Positions 1 to 11,498 are shown, counted from the first letter of the stretch. The stretch is 27,054 nt of DNA from Euprymna scolopes (GCA_024364805.1 CM044522.1:53145128-53172181); one strand, 5' to 3'. Numbers and translations: made by a program. The notes: generated by a model not told the origin, from the letters alone.

Positions 1-26
1 AAAAAAAAAAAAAAAAAAAAAAAAAA
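1..26. repeat. poly(A) run at window edge
   Basis: Twenty-six A residues open the window. It could be the tail of a retroposon whose body lies outside, or a homopolymer at which an assembly was cut. The other edge of the window is a poly(T) run. Confidence 0.9.
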
Positions 27-294
27 TCGCAAGTTGAAATTCCATAAAAATTTCAACAATGAAGTTTTCAAAGTCAAGTCATAAAATAGACTTTATTGGC
101 TATAAGGTAAACCAAGTAGTGAGTCCTTATGTTGAACAGAACCAAAATTGTCATCAAAATTATGACTCACTTTTTTTCATAACTGGACATCAAAAAATTA
201 AATCTGTTAAACCATGATAGATATTTGATGGGTCAAATGCTGTGAATGCTGTACAAAAAGAGTGATAAACTAATAACCTCAATCGAAAACATAA

Positions 295-592
295 CTATAT
301 TCGGTTTTACATGCTGGTGTGCGTTGGATGACTTAATGAAGTTTATTTCCAAAGTAACCTCTCTCTGACTAAGTCTCTAGTTCATTTTTATCACTTCTTC
401 CCATGTTTTTCTTGGTGTTCGCCTGTGAACTAAACTCGTTACCTTAACTCTTCTACATCTACTGATCTAAGAACACTCGTCGGTAATTTCAACATGGTCA
501 TAGCAAAGTTTATTCTTTTGCACACATCTTTCTATGCCGTCAAGATTTAATCTTCCCCTAATGTTAACGGAACTAAGCCTCTCTAACATGAT
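295..592 (-). pseudogene. LINE remnant: C-terminal tail of a non-LTR reverse transcriptase
   Basis: The minus strand, read from about 592 down to 295, gives IRGRLNLDGIERCVQKNK, then (past one in-frame stop) RRTPRKTWEEVIK, another stop, and a short tail. This matches the layout of the C-terminal end of many animal LINE polymerases (RTE-like and relatives): a block of type 'LRDRL..RLGIE.I...VRR.RLRWFGHV', a basic RGRPRKTW.EVV/I block, then a short 'ARDR..WR' tail. Only these last ~100 codons are present; the catalytic RT core is absent. At least two stops interrupt it, so it is a fossil. The RKTWEEVIK block is the strongest evidence; clade assignment is uncertain. Confidence 0.55.
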
Positions 593-630
593 CCCCCTTT
601 TCACAAACTGAACAATGAAACTATCACTTT

Positions 631-643
631 GGGGGGGGGGGGG
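631..643. repeat. poly(G) run, 13 bases
   Basis: Thirteen consecutive G in an AT-rich setting. Long G runs are prone to length error in sequencing, so the exact count is unreliable. Confidence 0.9.
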
Positions 644-874
644 CTAATTAAATGCGTCATAACTTGCCTGGAATTATTTTACATTTCTGGAATGCTTTTT
701 CTTTTTTTTTTTTTCGATTTAACCTTTTAAATTTTTTCCATTTTACTCTCTACACAGACATGTTTTTGCTTTGTATAAATGCAATTGAATTGTATTATTT
801 TGATTGTATGTCTTAAAACTGAATGACGTTTACATATGAAACACTTCCTGTTACTTTTTGATTTTTTTTAACCT

Positions 875-921
875 CTCATTTCTTGGCCTTTTGACCAAGA
901 TCAAAGTGTAGTATCTGTCTT
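875..921 (+). pseudogene. U2 snRNA 5'-end-like pseudogene (possible head of a snRNA-derived retroposon)
   Basis: The segment reads like the first ~47 bases of U2 snRNA. It carries TCTTGGCCTTTTGACCAAGA (U2: TCTCGGCCTTTTGGCTAAGA), then TCAAAGTGTAGTATCTGT with the branch-point recognition word GTAGTA. I count about 39 of 47 positions shared, with one inserted and one missing base. After position 921 the similarity stops abruptly: the expected ATCAGTTTAATATCTGATA is replaced by CGGATGCGGCACTTCC. It is therefore a truncated or chimeric copy rather than a working U2 gene. A weak echo of the U2 Sm-site region (GGACAAT, then TTTTGG near 980-1000) may or may not be real. Confidence 0.6.
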
Positions 922-1013
922 CGGATGCGGCACTTCCATTTCTCGGTCTCTTTCAGTGGAGGAGAAATCCTTCACGACTGGGACAATTTTTATTTTGGTA
1001 CCTTTTCTCCACG

Positions 1014-1066
1014 TTAAAAAACGACCCTGGTGTCTAACTGTTCCGTGGAGAGGCATTGTGAATAGG
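1014..1066 (+). repeat. Short interspersed repeat, copy 1
   Basis: About 50 bases with core CCTGGTGTCTA and GAGGCATTGTGAATAGG recur at 11449-11498 in the same orientation, with roughly 43 positions identical and two small gaps. Similarity begins at TTAAAAA and ends after AATAGG, so both edges look sharp. It lies about 95 bases after the U2-like segment and may be the 3' part of the same composite retroposon. Family unknown. Confidence 0.6.
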
Positions 1067-4000
1067 CTCTCATGACTTTCAGGTTTGACTAGTCAACTTT
1101 ATAGATCCTATGAAATTCCTTTCGATTATAACCTATGTGCATGCAAATTCATTCCATTGTTTCAAACAAATACTAACAAGGTGTATCACAGATTTTTGCC
1201 GAATTATTCTTTTTCTTCAAGACCATAAAATAAATACACTTTCTGCAATTAATGGTAATAAAATATTGAGTGGGTTTATCTGTTTTATGCAGGACAATGT
1301 GTAACTATTCAAAACGTTTGAAGAAAAATGTAATGAAAACCGTGACCCAATTAAAACAGTTATTATAAAAGATGTAAGAATTGTTTTATTCTTTTTAAAA
1401 CTGAATACATTTTTGAAGAACAAAAATATATTAATTTGCCTACACCAACACGCATGTTCACTAAAAATGGCTATACACTAAAAACACTGAATTAAATTCT
1501 ATTGTTTACTTAGTATGTAGTGCAAGTGTCCTTATCATAGGAATGTAATACCTATGAAGTCTTTGTTGAAAAAAATTTAAGATCGGGAGATTTATTCACA
1601 TTTCATATTTATTACCTCAATGTCTTAAACGTTACAAAAATTTAAGTACTCTTTAGCCTTGGTAAGCAATCTCTTATATAGAAATTTGATAAAAACGCTG
1701 GTCCCCAAAAAGAACATTGTACCTATAAAAAGTTTCCTTAATTCGCTGAACCAGAGGGCTGTGCAGTTTGAGTGCTAGAAGCTTGTGATAAAGGTTAGAA
1801 AAGATCGATTTTATTTTAAAAATGCATTGATCTATGTTGTAAAAAAATTTTTTTTTAATAAAGTAAATCTGAAGGATTGTGGGAAAGAATCCAAGATATA
1901 AGCCGTTTTTTGATTGGAAATGAAAACGGTATGGGTGGTGCTTGTATTTTATTGCAAACAAATAGATTAAATCATTGGCATTAACTAAAACAAAATTCAT
2001 GTCGTTTCTATTTACACCCCAAACTAATTTCCTTAGCTACAAACACACAACGAACATGTATAATGCTCTCATTAAATGTGTTTTTAAAACCAGTCAATCC
2101 ATTTTTTTTTTTTTTTTTTACTATCAAAATTTTCTTCAAAACAAATGCTTGTACTACTACATCATACGATGTAGTGAATGCAACAACCACTATATGGATG
2201 AAAAGGGTCTGAGCATAAGAGCCGTTAAACGATACGGTGTCAATAGTGCACTTGTTTCATGTTCGAGTTTAATCACAATCGATTTCATTAAGGCTGCAAT
2301 AATCAAATACACATAAAACGAAGATGCCTTATGGACGCGTCTTTCATTGCACACCCAACTATTAAACATTGACTTGTCAAAAACAGTCCTGGAAAATGCT
2401 GTATTTAGAGACAATGGTTAACTTTGTCTTAGTTATGCTCTAGTTCAACCTAATCCTGCACTTGTCATTACCATGCCTTTTTCACAAAGGACTGAATAGA
2501 TAATTTTAGGCAAAATATCTGTTGATTTTATTTTGTCCCATATAGATATATAGATGCTTTCATTTAAACCATCTTAGTTTTTCATTTTGTCAAGTGTCAA
2601 TTTTCCATCTTTCTCACAAAGAATACATTCAAATATGATAGATGTATATTAGATAGACGATAGAACATGTTTTTATGACAGAGGGTCATCCCCTGAAAGG
2701 GCAACACATGAATTATTAAAAGAACGTTTTTCAAATGACCAAAATAAGGTACATCCATGAGATTTGAACATTAAGAGACGAAAACGGTTTTGCAAAATTA
2801 TGTATGACAGACCAACAGACAGAATTCTACAGATGCTTGCACTTAACTAAAATAAAATGTGTCCATTCAGTTTGCATGTGATGAAAATTTAAAAGTGACG
2901 GATGAAACCTTTCGGAGATGAGTGGACATATCTCTAAAGAAACACAAAAGAAAAGAATTCTTTTTCAATAAGAAAATGAAAAGATCTATTTTAAAAGGAA
3001 AATTGAAAAGAAATCCTTTTTTTACCTGAACAGATTTCAAGACAGCATTGTGAAACATTTGAAAACCTCCCTATTCACTGGTGTCGTCTCTTCGGATGGA
3101 ATAATGAGATAAATCCGTTAGAGACAATTGGGATTGACAGAAATAAATTGAAACTAGAGACAAAAATTGTGATTGGAATTGAGATGCGAAATGAGAAGGC
3201 ATTCTTGCTTCCAGTACAGGAGTGGAGATATACAATTACGATAAAAATAGAAAAGAGTAAAACCAACCAAACAAGTTTTGCACCACTTTTATAAACCTCA
3301 CATTCTAGATTCATTTCAGTTCTAAAAAAAATTAAATGGATTTGATTCTAGAAAATGTCTACAATTTAAGGTTTAATCTGAAATTCATACAAACTTGCAA
3401 TGAAAAATTGCAGCCGAATTTCTTTTACTCCTTTTTGTCGTGTAACCATGACGACAAAACTGTCTTGCACGACTTGTTATTTTTTTCCTACTACGGCAAT
3501 GAACACCACTGCAATTGTCTGCTGTCTAAATCAATCTCTAGAAATTCGAATCCAAAAGTGAAAAACAATACAGCAGAAAAGATAAAAATCACGATTCGTA
3601 AATTTAGGTTGCGGGTAGGGAAGTCTGATTTAAAAAAAAAAAAAAAAAGAAAAAAAAGCTAAATTTAAGGTTTTCAAAACTTTAATATTTTTAACTGAAA
3701 AAAGTTATTTGTAAATAAAATGTAAACATCAGTGAAAATTGATAGCGAATGCAACGAATGCTTTCAATTAGAATTAAACCAATGGAGTTGCACAAAAGTC
3801 AAAGCTTTCGTCAATTACTTGGCTTTGTAGAGGGGGAGAGTAAAACGACTAGATAGGTGGAAGAGAAGACTTGAAAGCTAAAATAGAAAAGGATGGGAAA
3901 AGCAAAGACTATTAATTTAAATTAATCTATAACAAAATAATAGGACAAGCAGAATTACAGTGTAAATTTTCATTCTCAAAAAAAAAAAAAAGTTTTACTT

Positions 4001-4240
4001 GTTAGGGACAAGACCATCTTTAGTCTTTGTTGGAGAGTGACGTGTCACTAAAAACACTGGTTTCTGGTTAGCCACATAACCAGTTTAGAAGTAAACTTTT
4101 TGTCTGACAACCTTTCTCTATTGGTCTCTTGAAGGGCTTATTTTTTAATTAGCCTGTTTGGAATCCAGGAGAATGCAGGTCTCTTTCAAGTTTTGATTTG
4201 AAGTGATTCTACCTTTATCTACTTTTTATTTAATCATTTT
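1067..4240. other. AT-rich DNA without recognisable gene
   Basis: I see no gene or classifiable repeat here. Open frames of 60-113 codons occur on both strands but are rich in F, I, K, N and Y, overlap each other and show no known motif, as expected of AT-rich random sequence. The stretch contains a T-run at 2102-2119, an A-rich run near 3631-3658 and an A-run near 3980-3991. A small inverted repeat (CTGGTTA, six bases, TAACCAG) lies near 4066-4085. The last ~250 bases may be the 5' leader of the LINE fragment that follows. Confidence 0.6.
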
Positions 4241-4503
4241 ATGCCTTCTAAAGATGCACACGACGAGCACCTTACTACTTATAGGAATATAAGCGATCTT
4301 GAATCAAACTTTCCTGATATTCAGTCCTTTCTTTTGCAGATTCTTGCTCTTTGTGAGACTAATTTAGATTAGTCTATTGGTAGCAATGATTTAATGTGGA
4401 TGCTTATTTGCCTCTTGTCTTTAGATTCTTCCACACATTTGGATATTCTTACTTTGTTTGCAAAGATCTTTCCATTGTATGCGTCCCCAGTTTTGAATCA
4501 TAA
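4241..4503 (+). pseudogene. LINE remnant: start of an endonuclease/RT ORF (jockey/CR1 group)
   Basis: An ATG at 4241 opens a frame that includes NFPDIQSFLLQ followed by ILALCETNLD, a stop, then SIGSND and, further on, DSSTHL. In jockey/CR1-group LINEs the apurinic endonuclease opens with 'N..GL.SNF..V...L....PDILALCETNLD.SI.S..F...GYLPL.RKDSTTHMHGLA'. The E of LCETNLD corresponds to the family's metal-binding glutamate. A short deletion before ILALCETNLD and one stop are visible. The match fades at ~4500, where an A-rich tract begins. It is the same type of element as the large LINE at 21683-24068 but covers a part missing there. Confidence 0.7.
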
Positions 4504-6425
4504 AAAAATAATTAAAAAAATAACAAAAACAAAAAAATTCACAATGATACAAATTATCATATAGCAATTTAAATTCGTTTCAGAATTTTTCTTTTTTCAA
4601 TCTGCCATTCATAAAATGACAAAAATTTAAATTACAGTTCAAATGACTCCAACCGGTTTTAAAAAATTAGTGAAATAACTGAAGCTTAAAACAGAAGAGA
4701 AAACGAGAAAAAACATTTGATTTTTCAGCATTAATCTTCATAAAATGTTTCTGCTTCATTTCTTTTGAAAGTAAAAAAAGATGAAAAGCGTTTTATCTTG
4801 TTAATGATGCATATTCTGGCCACTATTAAACTGTGTTGGGGAGGTGTGCAATATAACTCAACTTTACAAAGAATTAAGCCAATCAACACAAATCAACTCA
4901 ATTGACAATTAACCAATCAGAAGTAATTATTTTACCAAATCAGTTTTAGATGTCGTTAAGCAGCTTTACAAAATGTTCAGTGTTGATCTATCAACGTTTG
5001 AAGAAGCTCCCCTCTCTGAATGGACGCATCTTATTTTAAATGTATCCTAGCATCTCTGATACATCACATTTTAGTTTCAAGTAGCAGGTTTTTTGGTCTG
5101 TCACGATTTAATTTGAAATATTCCACCCCCCCCCCATAATTTTATTCAAAGTATCTTAGCCAAGCATGTCGTTATCGTCGACTTTGAAGAAAATAAAATT
5201 TTTTAGACATCAGTAAAGAGTAGGTAAAGGGCTCTTTAGTTTGGACAATACAAACATTGGTCCATATCACTGGATTAATGTCAGCAAAGTATATAAAAAA
5301 ATTTTGTCTCAGATAAATATCTTTCAAATAAACCTGGTCAGAGATAAGTTTGGAAGTCAATTTCTGAAAGCCGTCCAACACATGCCAACGTGTATTAAAC
5401 CGAATACGATGATCCAGAAAGTGTTTTTCTATCACACTTAGTTTGAAATATTTTCATTAACCATGCAACATGTTGAATGCATCTTAAGAAATGTGTTGGC
5501 TGCCAAACGAATATTCACTTAGGATAAATATTTCATACAAATTTCATAGATTTTGTTTATGAAACTTTCATAAATAACTTGTATTCATATTTTCTCCCAC
5601 AATTTGATCAGATAATTTTAGAAGATTAATATTTTTTAAGAGGAATTTTAAAATATTTCATTTCAGTTTTTGCATATTTTTTAATTTCAATAAATTTATC
5701 AAAAATAATAGTTTCTCTAATAGTTTTTATTAATATAGAAGATTAGACCTTTTAAGGTATCTTCTCAATCCAATCAAGTTCACAAAAACATTGGCATTAA
5801 TATGACACTTGATAATTTCAAAAAGTCATCTTAATTTATTTTTTACCATTATTTCTGAATTCATGCAATTCGATTTTAAAATGTTCACTACACTATTTAT
5901 CCCATTAATCTAATCTGGCAAGTTGTTGTTCCAAAAATATGCTATAGTAATAGTAAATAGAAATCAATTTATAAACAGTTGAGAAAAACGTAAGGATATA
6001 CAAATAATAGTGTGTGATCTCAGTGTAATAATTATAAAATAGTCTTTATCGATTTTTTTTTTTTTAGAAAAATACAGAAACTGGATTATCAAAGAATACG
6101 TGGTAGATGAAGGAAATGCAGAATGGTGTGAATTACACTAGGAATAGAGTATCAAGAAAAGGAAAAGTTACTATAAAATTTTATTTTTGTATAAATTACA
6201 AACTAGAGGTTGAATGTTTATAGATACAAACAACTGAATTGTATTATGAGATTCATTTTGGTTATAAAAAATTTTTTAGAAGATCTAAATAAAAATACAT
6301 AAGATACTTCAAGGTCAAATACTAGCCAACAATAAGTGTTAGCGAATTTGACAAAGAGAAAGAATTGCTATTTTCCGAGAAGAAATATATCCAGCTTTTT
6401 TCTCTCCATAACTAATGGAACTGCG
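4504..6425. other. AT-rich DNA without recognisable gene
   Basis: It begins with an A-rich tract (4501-4540) just after the LINE fragment and contains a poly(C) run at 5126-5135 and a T-run near 6052-6065. Short open frames around 5172-5441 overlap on opposite strands and have no recognisable motif. No repeat family is identified. Confidence 0.6.
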
Positions 6426-6431
6426 CATGCA

Positions 6432-6488
<57 letters not shown>
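6426..6488. repeat. Microsatellite (AT)n followed by (AC)n
   Basis: A GCATGCATGC-type start leads into about 21 AT units (6435-6477) and then about six AC units to 6488. Open frames reading IYIYIYIY through it are artefacts of the repeat. Confidence 0.95.
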
Positions 6489-7042
6489 GAGTCGTTAACT
6501 GGAAAATTTGTTTATACAAACACAATTTGGCCATACATTTCCTTACATACATGTTTCAACACAGCCATAAAAAGTTAAACTTTATCAAACAGAAAAGTCT
6601 CTACTTTACACGTTCATTTTGTAGAATGAGGCAAATCTAATCTTTAAAAGGTCACATGATTAATTGAAAATATTTTAGAATTCAACCTTTAATTATTTTA
6701 TTAAAATACCTGAATTTCTTAAACGCTTTAAAATCATGGTTAAATGAAAAAGAATATTTCTGGCATCGTTGTCTGGATCATCAGAGCGTCAGTATTCAAC
6801 AAAGTAGTAAGTCAACACGCACACAAACTGACAATTATATATGTTATGTGTGTATATACATATTTTTTGCATCTATGTTTTATGTAGCCTTAAATGTTTC
6901 AGAAATATCTTAAAATTGCCACATTTTGATATTCATTTAGTACAAATATTTTTCATTTTTGCTAGTTTTTGCCCTGGTTTAGCTATTGCATATTTCTATA
7001 CAAGTACTATGCATGCATCTATGTATGTAAAGATGTGATGTT
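6489..7042. other. AT-rich spacer before the mariner
   Basis: No gene or repeat family recognised. Short TATA- and CACA-like runs occur near 6835-6860. Confidence 0.6.
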
Positions 7043-8183
7043 TTAAGTTGACACGAAAGTTCTTGCAGAACTTTTAATTTTGATTTCAAATGAAGTCTTT
7101 TCAAATAAATTTTCGTTATAATACCTTTACTTTACATATCATTTTTAAGAGCGTTTTTCACTAATCATTTAAATCACAATTGTTTCAAAACAATTTTGTC
7201 TTTCAGGAAATTGAAGACAAAATGGAAAAAAGCAAATTCACAATTTTCTTATTTCAATTTAAGCTAGGCCGAAAATGTGTTGAAACAGCTAACAATATCA
7301 ACAAAGCATTTGGTCCAGGAACCACCACTGAACACAGAGCACAATGGTGGTTTAAGAAATTTTGTGACAACAATCAGTTTTTATGAGCACAGTGGTCAGC
7401 CATCGGATGTTGATAACAATTAAGAGCTTTAATCGAAACCAATCCACGCATAGCTGTCCGAGAACTTGCTTCGGAACTAGACGTAATGTATATGACGATT
7501 TCCAACAACTTGATATTGGAAAGACAAAAAAAAAAAAAAAAAAAAATTTAAAGGTGCCTCACAAAGTTAACAACCAAAAGAAATGGAGTTACACTTTCCT
7601 TCTTTAATACAATAAGACAGACCAGTTTCAACAGTTGTGACTTGTGATGAAAAGTGGGTTCTTTGCAACAACCTGCGACACTCAGCTCAGTGGCTAGACA
7701 TTGACAAAGCTCCATAACACTTCCTGAAGCCAAAGTTGTACCAAAAGAAAGTCATGCTGACTATTTGTCAGCGACTGATTTCATCCACTATAGTTTTCTG
7801 AATGCAGGCGAAACCATTACAACAGAAAAGTACTGTCAACAAATGAGTTAAATGCATTAGAAACTTCGGCTACAACACCCAGCATTAGTCAACAGAAAAG
7901 GCCCAATTCTCCATGATAATGCCCGATCGCATGTTGCTAAATTGATCCTGCAGAACTTGACAACTTTCTGGATGAGAAATGCTTCAAAAACCTAAGCGAT
8001 ATCAAAAATGCCTTCAACAACTTTTGTCACGAGAACACAAGATTTTTACGTTCCTGGCATAAATACATTTGTTTTGCATTCGCAAAAGTGTGTTCATTCT
8101 GATAATGCTTATTTAGATGAATAAACTTTTGTTTAAACAGAGATATGTTTATCTGAAGTTTAAAAGTTTCTTGTCAATTTTAC
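7043..8183 (+). mobile_element. Decayed mariner transposon (Hsmar1/cecropia-like)
   Basis: Terminal inverted repeats are visible: TTAAGTTGACACGAAAGTT at 7043 and, read on the minus strand from 8182, TAAAATTGACAAGAAACTTT. The interior is a broken mariner transposase. The DNA-binding part is at 7222-7386 (FKLGRK, NINKAFGPGTT, AQWWFKKFCD), the first catalytic Asp in TCDEKW at 7646-7648, and the second in HDNAR at 7915-7917. The segment that should carry the third Asp (family pattern PHPPYSPDLSPTDYH) is missing: the reading passes from AKLILQN straight to DNFLDEKCF. Several frameshifts, stops and an A-run (7527-7545) also break it. Length (1.14 kb versus ~1.3 kb) agrees with internal loss. Confidence 0.88.
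7222..8090 (+). pseudogene. Mariner transposase pseudogene
   Basis: In an intact element this gene encodes a cut-and-paste transposase of ~345 residues with an N-terminal paired helix-turn-helix region and a DD34D catalytic domain. Here only the first ~54 codons are open. After NNQF the family's 'EEHSGQPSDVDNNQLRAL' block continues in another frame. The hinge and catalytic parts (VVTCDEKW, SAQWLDIDKAP, KVMLT, KGP.LHDNAR) are readable only across shifts and stops, and the third catalytic Asp is deleted. No product is expected. Confidence 0.85.
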
Positions 8184-9098
8184 CATATTAATCCCAGACA
8201 GTTGTCTGTTTTCCTATGCCTGTTTGTGTATCGACTTTATGTTCATATAAATAGAAATGTATACATAAATACAACTACTTATTGAGCATTGTTTTATAAA
8301 TACTGCAGCTGAACAAGATTAACAACCGTACAAACGTTGTCAAGAGAAATACTCCCAGAACAAATAACATTTCTGAACAGAACAGTTTTATGCTAATCTT
8401 ATATCCCCTTATAAAGATCTATGATAATTAAGTCATATTCCTGTTTGTGTTTACAGTTCGATTCATATGTACAAAAAAGTACAGTTTCACATATTTTCAT
8501 ATTGAAAACTGACTTTTATACACATAGTATATATTGAAATCCTGCTAACCTATTTATTTAAAATCTACATTAAAAGAAATAATTTCATTCGTGTATTACA
8601 TTAAAAGAAAATCTATTATAATATTTAGCTCCCTGTTATTAATGGTTGTTAGTAACAGAATTTTTGAATTATTCTGTTTAGAAATATTAAAAGTTGATTT
8701 ATTGAATTTGTAATTTATATTCAATTTATTTTCATTCATTATTAGCAAGCACCAGTTGCGTTTATAAAAACGGAAGTAAGCTTTATTTAAGCTATGAGAG
8801 TTATCACCCACCCCCCTCCTGTTAGATTTACAAAGAAAATGGATGTATTTTATGATTACATAAATTCAACATATGGTCCATTTTCAGAAAAATCATGAGT
8901 TAGGATATTTGGTGTATCTAAAATGGTATGTGGCTAAACACTCCACCCGGAATTATGTTTCGACCTGGCAACGTTGGGTATATACAGTTATTAACCGTCT
9001 AGATCTCTTAATTTAAAGCAACTATATGATTTTGATTCTAAAAAAGTGTAAAATATATAAGGCTTATGTAAAACTAGCAAAGATACTCGTGCTTTGTG
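8184..9098. other. AT-rich spacer without recognisable gene
   Basis: No gene or repeat recognised. A short C-rich run (CACCCACCCCCCTCC) lies near 8805-8819. The small minus-strand frame at 8596-8811 is rich in N, K and I and has no motif. Confidence 0.6.
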
Positions 9099-9161
9099 CA
9101 AGACTTTATTGTACACTCGGATACCCACTTTGCGGGTACCCGAGCGTACAATAAAGTCCTG
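9099..9161 (-). other. Long hairpin (28-bp arms, 7-base loop)
   Basis: The arms are 9099-9126 and 9134-9161 with a 7-base loop. On the plus strand there are three mismatches, all A opposite C (9101/9159, 9115/9145 and 9121/9139 approximately). On the minus strand each becomes U opposite G, so a minus-strand RNA would pair along the full 28-bp stem, whereas a plus-strand RNA would not. Each arm contains AATAAA in its outward direction (plus: 9150-9155; minus: complement of 9105-9110). It could be a small RNA precursor, a 3'-end structure, or a recent palindromic duplication; no function is shown. Confidence 0.7.
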
Positions 9162-9329
9162 ACTTTTACCTTGACGTTGAAAAATAATGCGCACCATCTC
9201 TAAGTTAGAGACCATCGTCATGTCAGGTTTGGTCATGATCGATCCTTCAGCATAATGCAAGACTCTCTGCAAATAAAGCATTGTCAAGTAATGGTCAATA
9301 TTTATATAAAAGCTTGTAATATTTACCAA

Positions 9330-9520
9330 CAGTGCTCATCGTGTGGTCTATTGAAAGCTGCTGGCTATGGACTAGATGTTTGTAGGTTCGATTCTCGACA
9401 TAGGATAGGTGCTAGTCTAGCCATACTGAAGAGGTATGATACAGCAAAGCACTTTCTGGATAGCACATCACGTGTACATCCTCTGTCAAAAATGACAGAT
9501 GCTGGGAAATAATACTTCAC
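9330..9520 (+). repeat. tRNA-derived SINE, degenerate
   Basis: The stretch GTAGGTTCGATTCTCGAC near 9383-9400 contains a full RNA polymerase III B box (GTTCGATTC). About 45 bases upstream, TGGTCTATTGA resembles an A box with two departures. This spacing and order fit a tRNA-derived SINE head, with a ~120-base body (AAAGCACTTTCTGGATAGC and on) that I do not recognise. No clear tail or target duplication is visible. It reads open for 85 codons by chance. Confidence 0.45.
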
Positions 9521-10892
9521 CAGCGTTCACACACACCACTTATTTATTGAAGATATAATTTTACACTAGTTATAAAAAAAAATAAAAAAATAAATTATAA
9601 TAAAATTTATATTTAAAATATTTTTAATATGAAAATCAACTTCTCAAGATCAAATCAGCCAACTCAAGACCAGCCTTTCACATTCAGAAGGTTCACTATC
9701 TTTCCAGAGATCGCTTTATAACACTAATCAAATTGAGATAATCCATGGGTGTATACGACAGTATCAACGGCTGCTATTTCTTTTTAAAGGCCAGTCAACA
9801 ATTCAGAATTCAGTTAAGCAATTGGCTGCTTCAAATACTCAATATCACCTAATATATATTCGATACTTAATTTTGTCCATTTTCCCGTTTCTCATTAAAA
9901 GCTATGTTAGGTAGGCATTTTAATTTGAAATAGCAATAGAGTTTTAAGCAAACTTTACTTTTGAAAAAGTTGAATTAAGATTTTATTTAGTGTTTAGAAT
10001 AAATGTTTTCCAAGGCTCATATTTAACGTATTATTCCTTTGCCAGTGTATTTGTGAGTGAACGAGATTAAATTTAAGGTAGTAATAGCATTAGTTTTGTT
10101 TTAATTATCGATTAATTTTGTTTAAGTTCAAGTAGTGAACAGGAATCAAATTGTGCGTTTAATAATTTCATAACGGTTTTACTCTAATACTTTAATCGCC
10201 AAATGATTTTAATATTCACAATCTTATTCTCATCCATTATGGTCTCCTTTTATGCTTGGGTTATTCCTATGTTTTATGTTAACCTTTCTGAATCATCAAA
10301 AAACTGATGTGCCAAAATACAGAGATCCAGATCGCCATCTCAGACTTTCATTGTTTAATCCATTGCACACAAAATGCTTTGTGTAGAAATTTGCAAACAA
10401 CCTTTGCCAAATATGGAGAAGCAAATATATTTGAAAACAACATAGATGATGACGTCACATTTAATTTGGGCAGAATAAAATTTTATACACATAACACTTC
10501 AGTTGCAGTAATAACATTAGAGGCAAGACTTTGGAGATGACCAGTTTGTGTGTAATATAAAAAGTAAAGCTGACTTTTTTTTTACCCCAAAAGTTAAAGA
10601 GCTACAAAGATGGAAGTAGGACTATTAAAATGAGGATTTTATTTAGTGTCAGGATTTATTTTATTGGAAAGTCACCAGCATTCTTTACATACTTTTGCCA
10701 AGAATTTGATGGCATCTGTTCCTGATGCACATCCATGACGGGTTGCTTTCTTAGAGTCTCACATCGTCAATATATCTGCTACAGAGAGATGAAGCTTTGA
10801 GTTTATGTATGCATAAGTTTAGTCATGATATAATCATAATGCAATTTACAATCACTTCTGATCCATCCAGGCAGAAAAACAGGAACGCAGAT
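9521..10892. other. AT-rich DNA without recognisable gene
   Basis: No classifiable element. A 77-codon frame at 10307-10540 (MCQNTEIQIAISDFHC...) has a mixed composition but no motif I recognise, and sequence past its stop shows no continuation. I do not call it a gene. Confidence 0.55.
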
Positions 10893-11034
<142 letters not shown>

Positions 11035-11448
11035 AACACGTGTGTGGGGGGGGTATGCATCTTTAGTAAAGTCTCCATCTGACTGTTGTCACAGCTGACA
11101 CTGATAAGAATTACTGTGTGTCATTTCTAAAGAGACCAAGTAATCATTTTAGTATGGAAGGCCTTTAACTTTTGCTGATACCACAACTTCCTCATTAGAT
11201 TAAAACTATTTAGCACATGCTGGGAAATATTTCTAATGCCTGTAGACACCACAACAGCAGACACCTACACGTTTAAAAACAAACTGTTACAATTCCATTT
11301 TTCCTACAAAAACCAATATTCAAGGTCATTCTCCAAATGAAGGAGTGCATAAAATATTCACATACTGTCAATAAATGGAAATTCCCTTACCTCTAATAGA
11401 ACACTTTACTTGAAAGCAAATTGCTAACATTTTAAATATAGACATCCC
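11035..11448. other. Unassigned spacer
   Basis: A G-run (about 8 bases near 11045) follows the microsatellite. The rest is ordinary AT-rich sequence with no gene or repeat I recognise. Confidence 0.55.
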
Positions 11449-11498
11449 TTAAAAATGATCCTGGTGTCTATGTCCTGTGGGGAGGCATTGTAAATAGG
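11449..11498 (+). repeat. Short interspersed repeat, copy 2
   Basis: Second copy of the ~50-base repeat at 1014-1066: TTAAAAATGA, then TCCTGGTGTCTA, then GGAGGCATTGTAAATAGG. Flanks on both sides differ from copy 1, so similarity is confined to this segment. No U2-like sequence is seen upstream of this copy. Confidence 0.6.

Noticed and set aside
1674-2414. Overlapping frames of 60-113 codons on both strands
   Set aside because: Residues are those of AT-rich chance translation, frames overlap on opposite strands, and no motif is present. A faint LINE-like HKLLALKLHSPLV stretch on the minus strand is too short to support.
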